In this document: positions 19,237 through 26,934 of the stretch, in pieces
How the letters are laid out: every line of letters begins with the position of its first letter
How positions within the stretch are numbered: the first letter of the stretch is position 1
Origin: Desulfovibrio porci
Lineage (GTDB): Bacteria > Desulfobacterota > Desulfovibrionia > Desulfovibrionales > Desulfovibrionaceae
Assembly (NCBI RefSeq): GCF_009696265.1
Contig: NZ_VUMH01000022.1
Coordinates: forward strand, 1-32,986
Reading direction: 5' to 3'
Length of the DNA: 32,986 nt
Program-made: the position numbers and the translations under genes
The notes under the pieces: generated by a model
The model's database searches: none
Told to the model about the DNA's origin: nothing
Seen by the model: the letters and a program-made list of their open reading frames with translations, nothing else

Positions 19237-19265
19237 GGCCCGCGGGATTTTCCCGCGGGCCTTTT
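19237..19265 (+). terminator. Terminator of the amidohydrolase gene
   Basis: GGCCCGCGGG (19237-19246), loop ATTTT, CCCGCGGGCC (19252-19261), then TTTT. Stem of 10 perfect GC-rich pairs. On the minus strand no T-run follows, but the stem could also hinder transcription from the secretion operon. Confidence 0.88.
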
Positions 19266-19334
19266 GCCTGCGGGCGTTCAACGCCGGGGCCTTTTGCCGC
19301 AAACCGGACCGGGGCATGGAGGAACGCGAACATG

Positions 19335-19850
19335 TTATGATGAGACGACCTCCGCAAAAAAAACGAGATTGTACCAGAAATGCAGACCCGCGCAGAGCCA
19401 GAGCGAACCGTGACGCGTCCAGAGCGCGCCCAGGACAAGGGAAGGGAAAAAAGTCAGCGCGGCCATCAGCACGGGCTGCGTAACGGCGTGCGCCGCCGCA
19501 AAAAGCAGTGAAACCAGTATATTGCCACGGGTCAGGACAGCACCGCCAAAACCTCCCGGCCAACGGGCTTCGGCTTCCCGCTGCAAGAGCGCCCGCCAGG
19601 TCGCTTCTTCGGCCAGAGCCGCGCAGGCCAGCCGCCAAAGGGGCGGCATGGGGCCGGGGCTGAAAAAAAGACCCACGCCGCCCAGAGCGAAAGCCGCCCA
19701 GGTCCGGCGGTCGCGCAGGGCTTGCCGCAGCCGCCCCCATGCGCAGGCGCGGGCAAGGCCGCGCAGCAGATCACGCAAGAGGCCGGGCGGGGCATGGCCG
19801 GGCAGCCCGGCCTTTTGCCCCGCGAGGGGGCTATTGCCAGAATTCCGCAC
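19335..19850 (-). CDS. CPBP-family glutamic intramembrane protease (MrtJ-like)
   Basis: Membrane protein of 171 residues with about five hydrophobic helices. It has the three CPBP/Abi motifs: EEATWR (Glu81, Glu82, Arg86), FAAAH (His121) and HFWYN (His157, Asn161), so all expected active-site residues are present. In bacteria some CPBP proteases are dedicated to C-terminal sorting tails (myxosortase; MrtJ of the JDVT-CTERM system). Placement as last gene of the type II secretion operon and next to a protein with such a tail argues for that role. Start is a GTG at 19850, overlapping the TPR gene by 20 bp; GGAGG lies about 13 nt upstream, so coupling is probable. Family is firm; the specific sorting role is inferred. 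Confidence 0.82.
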   Translation of the reverse strand: MRNSGNSPLAGQKAGLPGHAPPGLLRDLLRGLARACAWGRLRQALRDRRTWAAFALGGVGLFFSPGPMPPLWRLACAALAEEATWRALLQREAEARWPGGFGGAVLTRGNILVSLLFAAAHAVTQPVLMAALTFFPSLVLGALWTRHGSLWLCAGLHFWYNLVFFAEVVSS

Positions 19851-20835
19851 GGCAGCGCCCGGCCTCCTGGAATTTTCTGAAGCGCTCGCATTGGCCCAGG
19901 TCGCAGGCTTTTTTCAAATCTTTGCAACCCGCTTCAGGCTCGCGGAGCAAAAAACGCAGGTCGCCGCGGTCCACATAGGCTTCGGCCAGTTCCGGCATAA
20001 AGGCGATGGCCCGGCTGTAATCCTCCACCGCCGCCGGGAAATCCTTTTTCGCTTTCAGCACCACGCCCCGGTTGTAATAGTAAATGCCCTGTTCCGGCAT
20101 CAGGGCGACGGCCCGATCCAGATGCGCCTTGGCCTGATCAAGCTTTTTGAGGCCCAACGTGACGACCCCCAGCGCGTTTTGGGCTTCCGCGTCATGGGGG
20201 TGAACGTCGGCGTAACGCTGCAAAATGCTTTCCGCGTCCGCGGCAAGGCCCATCTGATACAGAGCCAGTGCGCGGTCATAGAGCATCTCCGGGGCGGCGG
20301 CCTCGTTCCCGCTGACCTGCGAAAGCAGCTTCAGGGCCTTTTCCGGCTGTTTTTTGCGCAGCATGATGCCCGCCTTGCCCACCAGGGCCTCGGGATTGGC
20401 GGAATCCAGACGCAGGGCCGCGTCGAACTCGCGCTCGGCCTTGCGGTACTCGCCCAGAGCAAAAAAAGCCGTGGCCAGGTTGGTATGCAGGGCCGCTGAA
20501 TCCGGCGAAAGCGAAACCGCCCGCTGCAGGCTGTCCACGGCATTCCGCGCTTGCCTGCACTGCAGTTGAGCCATGCCCAGGCCGTTGAGCAGAGCGGGAT
20601 GCTCCTGTCCATGCAGGGTCGCGCTGAACAGACGGATGCTTTCGCGGCAGTCGCCCCGCGTGTAGGCGTTGACCGCCGCGTCCACGTTCTGCGGCGGCAC
20701 GGACGTGGACGCGGCCCGCCGGGGGCCTGCGGCGCAACCCAGAGCCGCCAGCAAAATCAAAGCCATGCCAAGCCGGGCCGCCGGTGCGGCAAGGCTCCGA
20801 CAACGCGCAAACGGGCGGCGTTCTGCAACACTCAT
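19831..20835 (-). CDS. TPR lipoprotein, possible secretin pilotin
   Basis: 334 residues. N-terminal lipoprotein signal ending LILLAALGC (lipobox ALGC, Cys about 34). The rest consists of about seven tetratricopeptide repeats (for example SAALHTNLATAFFALGEYRK and GIYYYNRGVVLKAKKDFPAA), and a Cys-containing C-terminal tail (CKDLKKACDLGQC). TPR lipoproteins of the PilF/PilW type help secretins reach the outer membrane, and no other pilotin is seen in this operon, so that role is plausible; a role in guiding secreted cargo is also possible. The ATG has AAGGAG upstream and overlaps the gspH stop as ATGA. Confidence 0.8.
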   Translation of the reverse strand: MSVAERRPFARCRSLAAPAARLGMALILLAALGCAAGPRRAASTSVPPQNVDAAVNAYTRGDCRESIRLFSATLHGQEHPALLNGLGMAQLQCRQARNAVDSLQRAVSLSPDSAALHTNLATAFFALGEYRKAEREFDAALRLDSANPEALVGKAGIMLRKKQPEKALKLLSQVSGNEAAAPEMLYDRALALYQMGLAADAESILQRYADVHPHDAEAQNALGVVTLGLKKLDQAKAHLDRAVALMPEQGIYYYNRGVVLKAKKDFPAAVEDYSRAIAFMPELAEAYVDRGDLRFLLREPEAGCKDLKKACDLGQCERFRKFQEAGRCRAEFWQ

Positions 20836-21344
20836 AAATACTCCTTACGAATCCGCTCCAGGGTATACCGGCCTTCCAGCACACGGGGGCTGCCCGTGGC
20901 CGGAACATAGACCGAAAGCTCGGCGGCATCCGAGCGCAGCACCACCACCTGTTCCCGCACCAGGCCCAACGGCTGGAAAACAACGGAGCGCGCGCCTCCG
21001 GCCAACGGCCTGCTGTTGACGGACACGGCTTCCACCCCGCGCGGGAACTCCTTTTCCCAAAGACTCTCCGGGCCGCCGCTCACGGCCAGCGCGCCCGGCG
21101 AAAGCCGCAACGTCACCGGGGCGTTGCACAGCATGGCCCGGCTGCGCGCCGTGAGCGCGGCGGTGACCAGCAGTTGCGCGGCGCCGCTCAGGGCGTTTTT
21201 TCCCGTGGAAACCGCGCCGATGCCGATGCCGAGCAAAATGCCGGCGATCAGCAGCACGACCAGCAGCTCAAGCAGGGTAAAGCCCCGCGCGCGCTCCGCT
21301 TCAGCGGTCAAGCGGCACGTCCTCGTTCCAGACGTCGGCGGCAT
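20832..21344 (-). CDS. gspH: Type II secretion minor pseudopilin GspH
   Basis: Pseudopilin of about 170 residues with the prepilin signature ARG-FTLLELLVVLLIAGILL and a C-terminal beta domain; minor component near the tip of the T2SS pseudopilus. The start is uncertain: ATG at 21344 (used here) overlaps gspG by 44 bp; a TTG at 21311 with GAGG upstream would give a shorter leader and may be the true start. The gene ends in an ATGA overlap with the TPR lipoprotein gene. Assigned to GspH rather than FimT by operon position next to gspG. Confidence 0.8.
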   Translation of the reverse strand: MPPTSGTRTCRLTAEAERARGFTLLELLVVLLIAGILLGIGIGAVSTGKNALSGAAQLLVTAALTARSRAMLCNAPVTLRLSPGALAVSGGPESLWEKEFPRGVEAVSVNSRPLAGGARSVVFQPLGLVREQVVVLRSDAAELSVYVPATGSPRVLEGRYTLERIRKEYL

Positions 21345-21783
21345 AGCCTTCGCCGCCTTCCGCGCCGTCGGCCCCAAGGCTCATGATCTCAAAAGGCGTT
21401 TTGCGGCCCGGCGCGGTATAGATATAGTCGTTGTTCCAGGGATCCTTGGGGATTTTTGAAATGTAGCCGTTGGGCGGATAATTCTTGGGAATTCTGCCGG
21501 TGGACGGACGGCTGACCAGAGCCTCCAGGCCCTGCTCGGTGGTGGGATAAAAGCCGTTGTCCAAATAAAATTTCTTCACGGCCGTGGCCAGATTTTCAAT
21601 CTGCAGCCTGGCCTGCACCACGCGGGCCTTGTCCGGCTCGTCCATCAGGCGCGGGGCCACGATGGCCCCCAGAATGCCCAGAATCACAATGACGATCATC
21701 AGCTCCAGCAGGGTGAAGCCGCTGTCCGGCCGCACGGGGCGGCGCGCCTCTTTCGCCTCTCTTGTTCCGCAATCTCTTGCCAT
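21301..21783 (-). CDS. gspG: Type II secretion major pseudopilin GspG
   Basis: 160 residues. Leader of 21 residues ends at Gly before FTLLELMIVIVILGILGAIV, cleaved by prepilin peptidase. The GspG core is clear: NLATAVKKFYLDNGFYPTTEQGLEAL, YPPNGYISKIPKDPWNNDY, and the C-terminal calcium-binding loop SLGADGAEGGEGYAADVWN. Forms the shaft of the pseudopilus. GGAGGA lies 7 nt before the ATG at 21783, a strong site that fits the high amount needed. Confidence 0.95.
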   Translation of the reverse strand: MARDCGTREAKEARRPVRPDSGFTLLELMIVIVILGILGAIVAPRLMDEPDKARVVQARLQIENLATAVKKFYLDNGFYPTTEQGLEALVSRPSTGRIPKNYPPNGYISKIPKDPWNNDYIYTAPGRKTPFEIMSLGADGAEGGEGYAADVWNEDVPLDR

Positions 21784-21836
21784 ATCCGTATCCTCCCGGA
21801 AAAATCGCCTTGCCGCGCCCGCTGTCCGGGGCCCGG

Positions 21837-22904
21837 CTATTCAACCACTCTGTACTGCCAGTTCATATAGGTATTGGTGACCCAGCCCACGGCCGTCAGC
21901 CGGTTTTTTCTGGCCCCCTGACCCGCCGTCAGGTGCAGCCGGAACCAGCGGCTGCGGGTGTCCAGCATGTCCGGTGGAAGCATGGGCACGCTGTGGGCGG
22001 AAAAAATGCCGTCATACCAGTCTTCGTCCAGCCTGTTGCCGGAATCGTCCCTGTAGCGCGTGATGGCACTGACAAAGGCCTTGATCTGGTTGGGATCCTC
22101 CACCAGGGCCGCCAGCACCGCCGGGCGCAGGGTGTTGATGTTCATGGGTCCGCGGCTCCAGAGCGTCAGGTGCTCCAGCAGGCCGGGCAGACCCGCCCCG
22201 CCCAGCAGCACCTGCCTGATCCAGGCCCGCCCGGCCGCGTCCGCCTGATCCAGGCCCGGCCAGCGCATGAGCAGAAATTCGTCCAGGCTGCGCGGCGGCC
22301 TGCCCGGCGGCAGGCAGACCGGCTTTTGCGCCAGATACCAGCGCCGGGACTCCTCATCCAGCGGCGCGGCCCCGCCCCACTGCCTGAGCGAAGCCATAAA
22401 ATCCCCGGCGCGTTGCCGGGCGGCCTCCATGTCGCCCTCAAACCCGTGCAGCACCATCACTGTCGCCAGCAGGCGGGTGAACAGCGCGGCATACTGCTCC
22501 GCCCTGGCCTTTTCCGAGGGGCGCTCGTAAAACAGGGCGTTGACCGGGAAAAAGCTGTTTTCGTCCTCAATGGAACCGCTCAGCTCGCTGCCGCGCAGTT
22601 CCGCCGAAAGTTTTTGCAGCAGCCAGGCGAAGCGCCCCCATTCCTTGCGCGGATGGTCCGGCAGGGCCGCCTGATTGTTCCGGACCAGCACTGTGGCCGC
22701 CAGTTGCCCGCCGCTCTCCAGCAGCAGCTTGGAAGCCAGAATGGACCGGCTGGTGGTGGAAAGCGCGCGGTCCAGCAAGGTATCCCGGCTGAATTCCACC
22801 GTCAGCACGGCCAGGCCCGCCAGCACAAAAAGCACCAGAATCAGCACCGCGCCTCTTTCGCCTTCAGCGGCGCGTGTTTCCGCCCGCTTACTTTTCTTCC
22901 TCAT
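21837..22904 (-). CDS. gspK: Type II secretion minor pseudopilin GspK
   Basis: 355 residues, the largest pseudopilin, placed at the pseudopilus tip with GspI and GspJ. It begins with a basic leader, then ERGAVLILVLFVLAGLAVLT; the prepilin cleavage is before Ala rather than Phe, and the usual Glu+5 is absent, as is typical for GspK. The central helical domain holds the family features (SGSIEDENSFFPVNAL; MNINTLRPAVLAAL). The ATG at 22904 has GGAGG four nt upstream and overlaps gspJ by 17 bp. A TTG 15 bp earlier is less likely. Confidence 0.92.
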   Translation of the reverse strand: MRKKSKRAETRAAEGERGAVLILVLFVLAGLAVLTVEFSRDTLLDRALSTTSRSILASKLLLESGGQLAATVLVRNNQAALPDHPRKEWGRFAWLLQKLSAELRGSELSGSIEDENSFFPVNALFYERPSEKARAEQYAALFTRLLATVMVLHGFEGDMEAARQRAGDFMASLRQWGGAAPLDEESRRWYLAQKPVCLPPGRPPRSLDEFLLMRWPGLDQADAAGRAWIRQVLLGGAGLPGLLEHLTLWSRGPMNINTLRPAVLAALVEDPNQIKAFVSAITRYRDDSGNRLDEDWYDGIFSAHSVPMLPPDMLDTRSRWFRLHLTAGQGARKNRLTAVGWVTNTYMNWQYRVVE

Positions 22905-23598
22905 CCGACCTCCAGGCAAAGACCGGGGCCAGAAAAACCTCCGGCTCGGTTTCGCCTTCGCGCAGAAGAGTGAAGCGCACCGCCCTGGGGAAATCCCCGG
23001 CTTCAGTCCGCGCCTCCCAGCCCGGGAGCCAGCCTTTGCCGGAAATGTACAGGGCCGTGTCCACGGATTGCAGCCCGCGCAGCAGCACGAATTCCGCCCA
23101 GGGGAAGTCCCCTTCCACGCCGCAGTAGCCCCGTTCCCGCCGGATCAGGGCTTTGCCCCGTCCGCCCGCGCGCAGCACGTATTCCACGCAGACCGGCCCA
23201 TCCAGGCCGTCAGGTCCGGTTATGGATTCGCGGGCAAGGCGCACGCCTCCGGCGAAAGACAGCACTACCTCATCGTTCGTGGGCTCGGGCGGCTCAATGC
23301 CGGTTTGGCGGTAAAATTCGGCGGACGGCACGATGGGCCGCCGCGAAAGTCCGGGCAGGCCGTTCTCCCCCTCCTCGCCCCGGCAGAGGCCGGCCATGTC
23401 GTTGTCCAGCACGCCCCGGTAAATCCGCTCCCCCTCCCGTTCAAGCACCAGCGCGCGCACGGACTGCCCGTTGTTCATGACCATGCTGTAGGTGCTGAAC
23501 AGCACCATGCCGATCACGGCGGTCAGGGCCATGGCGATCAGCAGTTCCAGCAGGGTGAAGCCCGCCTCCGCGCGCCTATTCCGGCAGGACGTATTCAA
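22888..23598 (-). CDS. gspJ: Type II secretion minor pseudopilin GspJ
   Basis: 236 residues. Prepilin motif AG-FTLLELLIAMALTAVIGM followed by a GspJ-type beta domain. The best start is a TTG at 23598 with GGGAGG six nt upstream, giving a 13-residue leader; a GTG at 23616 is possible but lacks such a site. It overlaps the end of gspI by 23 bp. Confidence 0.88.
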   Translation of the reverse strand: MNTSCRNRRAEAGFTLLELLIAMALTAVIGMVLFSTYSMVMNNGQSVRALVLEREGERIYRGVLDNDMAGLCRGEEGENGLPGLSRRPIVPSAEFYRQTGIEPPEPTNDEVVLSFAGGVRLARESITGPDGLDGPVCVEYVLRAGGRGKALIRRERGYCGVEGDFPWAEFVLLRGLQSVDTALYISGKGWLPGWEARTEAGDFPRAVRFTLLREGETEPEVFLAPVFAWRSDEEEK

Positions 23599-23968
23599 GC
23601 ACGACCTCCCGTCCACGCGTGCCCTGCGTCTCAGTCAGCGTGAATTCCAGCCGCTTGCCGTTCAGGCCGCGCAGGGCATAGAGTTTGGAACGCCATTCCA
23701 CCTCCGGCATCTCCGGGGCCAGGGTGCCCCACTGCTCAAGATTTTTGCGGTCTTCCCGCAACAGCGTCACCAGCCTGGCCCGCCCCAGGCGCACGGCCTG
23801 ATCCGCCCAGCCGGTTTCCGCAAGCTGGCTCAGGCTGTCCCCGCTGACGCGGATGACCAGCAGGGCCACCAGGCTCAACACGGTCAGAGCCACCAGCACT
23901 TCCAGCAGGGTGAAGCCGCCCTGGCGGGGCTGACGCGGCCGACGCGAAAAACGGAAACAACGGCTCAC
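23576..23968 (-). CDS. gspI: Type II secretion minor pseudopilin GspI
   Basis: 130 residues with prepilin motif GG-FTLLEVLVALTVLSLVAL, followed by the short GspI domain. The start is a GTG at 23968 that overlaps the gspM stop as GTGA, with GGGAGG four nt upstream; the frame upstream to 23998 lies within gspM. GspI starts assembly of the tip complex with GspJ and GspK. Confidence 0.88.
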   Translation of the reverse strand: MSRCFRFSRRPRQPRQGGFTLLEVLVALTVLSLVALLVIRVSGDSLSQLAETGWADQAVRLGRARLVTLLREDRKNLEQWGTLAPEMPEVEWRSKLYALRGLNGKRLEFTLTETQGTRGREVVLEYVLPE

Positions 23969-24456
23969 GGCGCGCCTCCCGGACGGGAAAGGGCGCAATC
24001 CAGATCCAGTTGGTTCTGCCCCGTGCGTTGCAGGTTCAGGCTCTCAATACGCAGGCCGGGCACGGCTTCCAGCGCCTGCAACCACTCCAGGCACTGCTTG
24101 AGGTAGAGGCCGGTCATGCGCAGTTCCAGAGACTCGACGGAGCCGCCCCGACCGTTTCCTTCCCGAAGCCTGGCGGGGCGGGCCGCTTCAATGCGCCGGG
24201 CAAGCTGCAGGCGTCCGGCCTCGCTGTTGACCAGACTGAACAGGCTCTGCTGTTGCCGGGCTTCGGCCGGAGCGCTTTGGGCCAGTCGCCCGTATTCCTC
24301 GGCCAGGGCGCGGATTTCGGCCTGCCCGGCCTGGGCGCGCGCCAGGCGGGCATTGCCCTCGGCACGCCAGGAAAACAGCGGCAGCACGCCCCAGAACAGC
24401 GCCAGCACCGCCAGCATTGCGATGAGCCCCGCCAGCAGGGGACGGGAGATGGTCAT
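23965..24456 (-). CDS. gspM: Type II secretion inner-membrane protein GspM
   Basis: 163 residues. One membrane helix near the N-terminus (LLAGLIAMLAVLALFWGVL), a periplasmic coiled coil, and a ferredoxin-like C-terminal domain. With GspL it holds the GspE ATPase at the inner membrane. Starts inside the gspL stop (ATGA overlap). Sequence conservation in this family is low, so the call rests on topology and position between gspL and gspI. Confidence 0.82.
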   Translation of the reverse strand: MTISRPLLAGLIAMLAVLALFWGVLPLFSWRAEGNARLARAQAGQAEIRALAEEYGRLAQSAPAEARQQQSLFSLVNSEAGRLQLARRIEAARPARLREGNGRGGSVESLELRMTGLYLKQCLEWLQALEAVPGLRIESLNLQRTGQNQLDLDCALSRPGGAP

Positions 24457-25976
24457 GGCCGCGCCTCCTCCCGGAGCAGATCCAGTTCGAAATGTACTGT
24501 CCCTCCTCCGCTCCGGCCCCTTTCCGCGCCGGCGGCGTTTTTCCCGGTCCGGCTGGCCGCGCTGACAATATTGACCGCGGCCACGCCGGGAATGCCGGCA
24601 AAGGCGTCGCGCAGGCTGTTGACGGCATCATAGTCCACGGCGCTGCCGCTGATCCGGCAGGGCTTCGCATCCAGGCTCAATCTGTCCACGCGCACGGCGA
24701 GCTTGGGCGGAGCCGCCGTATGCATGGCGCGCAGAAGCCGCAGTACGGGAAAATCGCTCTGAGCGCGCTGCTCGCCGCGCAAGTCCGCGAGGCGGCCCTG
24801 CAGAATGCTCCGCATCCGCATGAGACTGGCCGGGCCGCGCGCGTCGGGCACGGCCTTGCGGTATATAGCCTGGGTTTGGGCTTCCAGTTCCCGCGCCTGC
24901 CGGTGCCGGGCATGGCCCTCGGCCCAGACGCTGAACAGAAAGGCCAGCGCCAGGCAGAGCAGACAGGCTGCGGCCGGGATCAGCTTCCTGCACCGGGTCG
25001 GGCTAAGGCCCGCGACGCCGGAAAAAGAGCGCGCCTGCTGGAAGGCGGGGTACAAGCGACGCCGCCGGGGATCACGCAGCGGCATTTTGGCCAGGCAGAG
25101 AACGGACAGGCAGTCCGCCTCGCTCTCGCCCGGAAGCGCCGACAGGCCATAAAGGAGCGTATCCCGTCCCAGCACCTGCGCGGGCAACTCAAAGGCGTCC
25201 CCCAGAGTGGCGGCTTCCCGGCCCCGGCAGGCCTCGCCGCAGATCAGCAGGCGTTCCGGCGTCAGGGGCAGGCCGTCAAGCGCCAGAGCGGCTGCGCGAA
25301 CCAGCGCCGCCGGATCGGCGCAATCCCCGCCTTGCGGCGGCAACGGGCGTTCCAACACCCGCACCCGCCGGACCACTTTGCTGTCCAGGGCCGCCAGCAC
25401 GCTGTATCCGGGCCGGAGATGCAAAAAAAGGCTTACCCCCTTCAGCCGGGGCAGGCCGAGCAACAGCGGAAAGGGATCCACAGTGATCAGGCGCGGATAC
25501 AGGCCCCGTTCCGCCAGCGCCGCCTGCCAGGCTTCCGGCAGCCCCGCGGGAAGGGAAACACTCACGGCCTGGAGGCCCTTGCCGCCGTCCGCGCCGCCCG
25601 TCAGACAAATGCGGTGCCCAAGCGCCGCCGCATCACAGGGAAATTCCGTTTCCAGCAGAAGATTGAGGGCCTGCCGGGCCTTGGCGCCGGAGCGGAAGGG
25701 AAAGCTCCAGTCCCGGAACAGGGCCATGTCGGCCGCCAGGCAAAGGCGCACATCCGCGGGAAAGGAAAACGGCTCTGCTCCCGTCACGCCGGGTCTTGCC
25801 GGGGTCAGGGCCTCCAGCACGCCGTCCAGAGCCGCGCGCAGGCTTTCCGGACGGCTGTCCGGACAGGGAGCGCGCCGCAGGCATAGCGCTTCCCGGCTTT
25901 TCAGGTCCGGGCCGCAGAGCGCGCCCACCAGCGCGTCCGCTGTCTGCAGAAAGATCAGGCTCTGTTTTCGCGGCAT
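24453..25976 (-). CDS. gspL: Type II secretion inner-membrane protein GspL
   Basis: 507 residues. The N-terminal 320 residues are the cytoplasmic actin-like domain that binds GspE; a membrane helix lies near residues 335-355 (AACLLCLALAFLFSVW); a periplasmic coiled coil and ferredoxin-like domain end the protein. The ATG at 25976 (MPRKQSLIF) has GGTGG close upstream; the longer frame to 26003 starts within gspN. Confidence 0.88.
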   Translation of the reverse strand: MPRKQSLIFLQTADALVGALCGPDLKSREALCLRRAPCPDSRPESLRAALDGVLEALTPARPGVTGAEPFSFPADVRLCLAADMALFRDWSFPFRSGAKARQALNLLLETEFPCDAAALGHRICLTGGADGGKGLQAVSVSLPAGLPEAWQAALAERGLYPRLITVDPFPLLLGLPRLKGVSLFLHLRPGYSVLAALDSKVVRRVRVLERPLPPQGGDCADPAALVRAAALALDGLPLTPERLLICGEACRGREAATLGDAFELPAQVLGRDTLLYGLSALPGESEADCLSVLCLAKMPLRDPRRRRLYPAFQQARSFSGVAGLSPTRCRKLIPAAACLLCLALAFLFSVWAEGHARHRQARELEAQTQAIYRKAVPDARGPASLMRMRSILQGRLADLRGEQRAQSDFPVLRLLRAMHTAAPPKLAVRVDRLSLDAKPCRISGSAVDYDAVNSLRDAFAGIPGVAAVNIVSAASRTGKNAAGAERGRSGGGTVHFELDLLREEARP

Positions 25977-25986
25977 GGTCCACCCG

Positions 25987-26934
25987 TCAGGATTGCAGCT
26001 CAATGGAAGGCCGCCGCGCTGCGCCGCTGATCCGCACGCGGGCCTCTCCCCTGCTGGTAAAGGACTGGAAGGTTCTGGCGGGGGTCAGCTCCTCCCGCAG
26101 TTGTTCCGGCGCCAGACGCAGCACCGCCCGCAAATCCAGGCGGCTGTCCCCCGCGGCCGGGGCCAGCGTCGCCCGGCCTTCGGCCTGGAGTTGCAGGACG
26201 GCATTGTTCAGGGCGCATTGGCGCAACTCCAGGGCGTTCTTTTTCCAGACCAGTTCCATCCGGCCGTCCAGACCCTCCAGACGGGGCGCGCGCAGCATGG
26301 GCAGGGAATGCTCCAGCGCGCCTCCGTGCAGGGTCAGGGACAGTCCGCCCCCGCTGCCGCCGAATACCGGCCTGCCGTCGCGCAACGGCACGCTGGCGTC
26401 GCACGAGGCGCTCAGGCTGCCGCCCATGAGCCGCAGCAAAGCCCCGTCGCCGGTCAGGGCGGCGCCGAGTTCCGCAAGATCAAGCCCTTTTGCCTCAGCC
26501 CGCACAGCGCAGGCGTCGGGCCGGAAAAAGGCTGAAGGCGTCAGCAGCAGATGCAGCTCTCCGCCCGCCAGCCGGGCCTGAACCGTCAGCCGCGCGGGGA
26601 AAAAATGCATTTCCAGCCGCACGTCGCGCAGGATCAATGCGGGCGTCCGGCCCGCATCGCCGGACAGGGCGCGTAACGGCAGCCACAACGCATCCAGACT
26701 GGCCGCCGGAGGAAAATAGGAAATCCGGGGCCGCTCAAAACCGATGCCCATGGCCACAGCCGCCCGGCTTACGCTTCCCAGGCGCGCGTCCACCTGTTCC
26801 CCGGCGTAGAACAGGCCGCAAAACAGGGCGTAAAAGGCCAGGCCGCAGAGCGGAAGCACGGCCGCGCGCCGTCGGGCCGCGCGGGGCCAGGCCTGGACCC
26901 GGACCAGCAGATCATCCCAGAGCGCGCGGATCAT
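25987..26934 (-). CDS. gspN: Type II secretion protein GspN
   Basis: 315 residues: one N-terminal membrane helix (PLCGLAFYALFCGLFYAG) and a periplasmic beta-rich domain of the GspN/AsmA-like type with repeated LRDVRLEMHF, LSLTLHGGALEHS and SRLDLRAVLRL strands. Its exact role in secretion is not settled and many systems lack it. Starts in an ATGA overlap with gspE. Confidence 0.85.
   Translation of the reverse strand: MIRALWDDLLVRVQAWPRAARRRAAVLPLCGLAFYALFCGLFYAGEQVDARLGSVSRAAVAMGIGFERPRISYFPPAASLDALWLPLRALSGDAGRTPALILRDVRLEMHFFPARLTVQARLAGGELHLLLTPSAFFRPDACAVRAEAKGLDLAELGAALTGDGALLRLMGGSLSASCDASVPLRDGRPVFGGSGGGLSLTLHGGALEHSLPMLRAPRLEGLDGRMELVWKKNALELRQCALNNAVLQLQAEGRATLAPAAGDSRLDLRAVLRLAPEQLREELTPARTFQSFTSRGEARVRISGAARRPSIELQS

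Noticed and set aside
16228..19740. A 1170-codon open frame antisense to the amidohydrolase gene
   Set aside because: It mirrors codon bias of the high-GC sense gene, has no domain resemblance and no ribosome binding site, and runs through the terminator and the protease gene in another frame.
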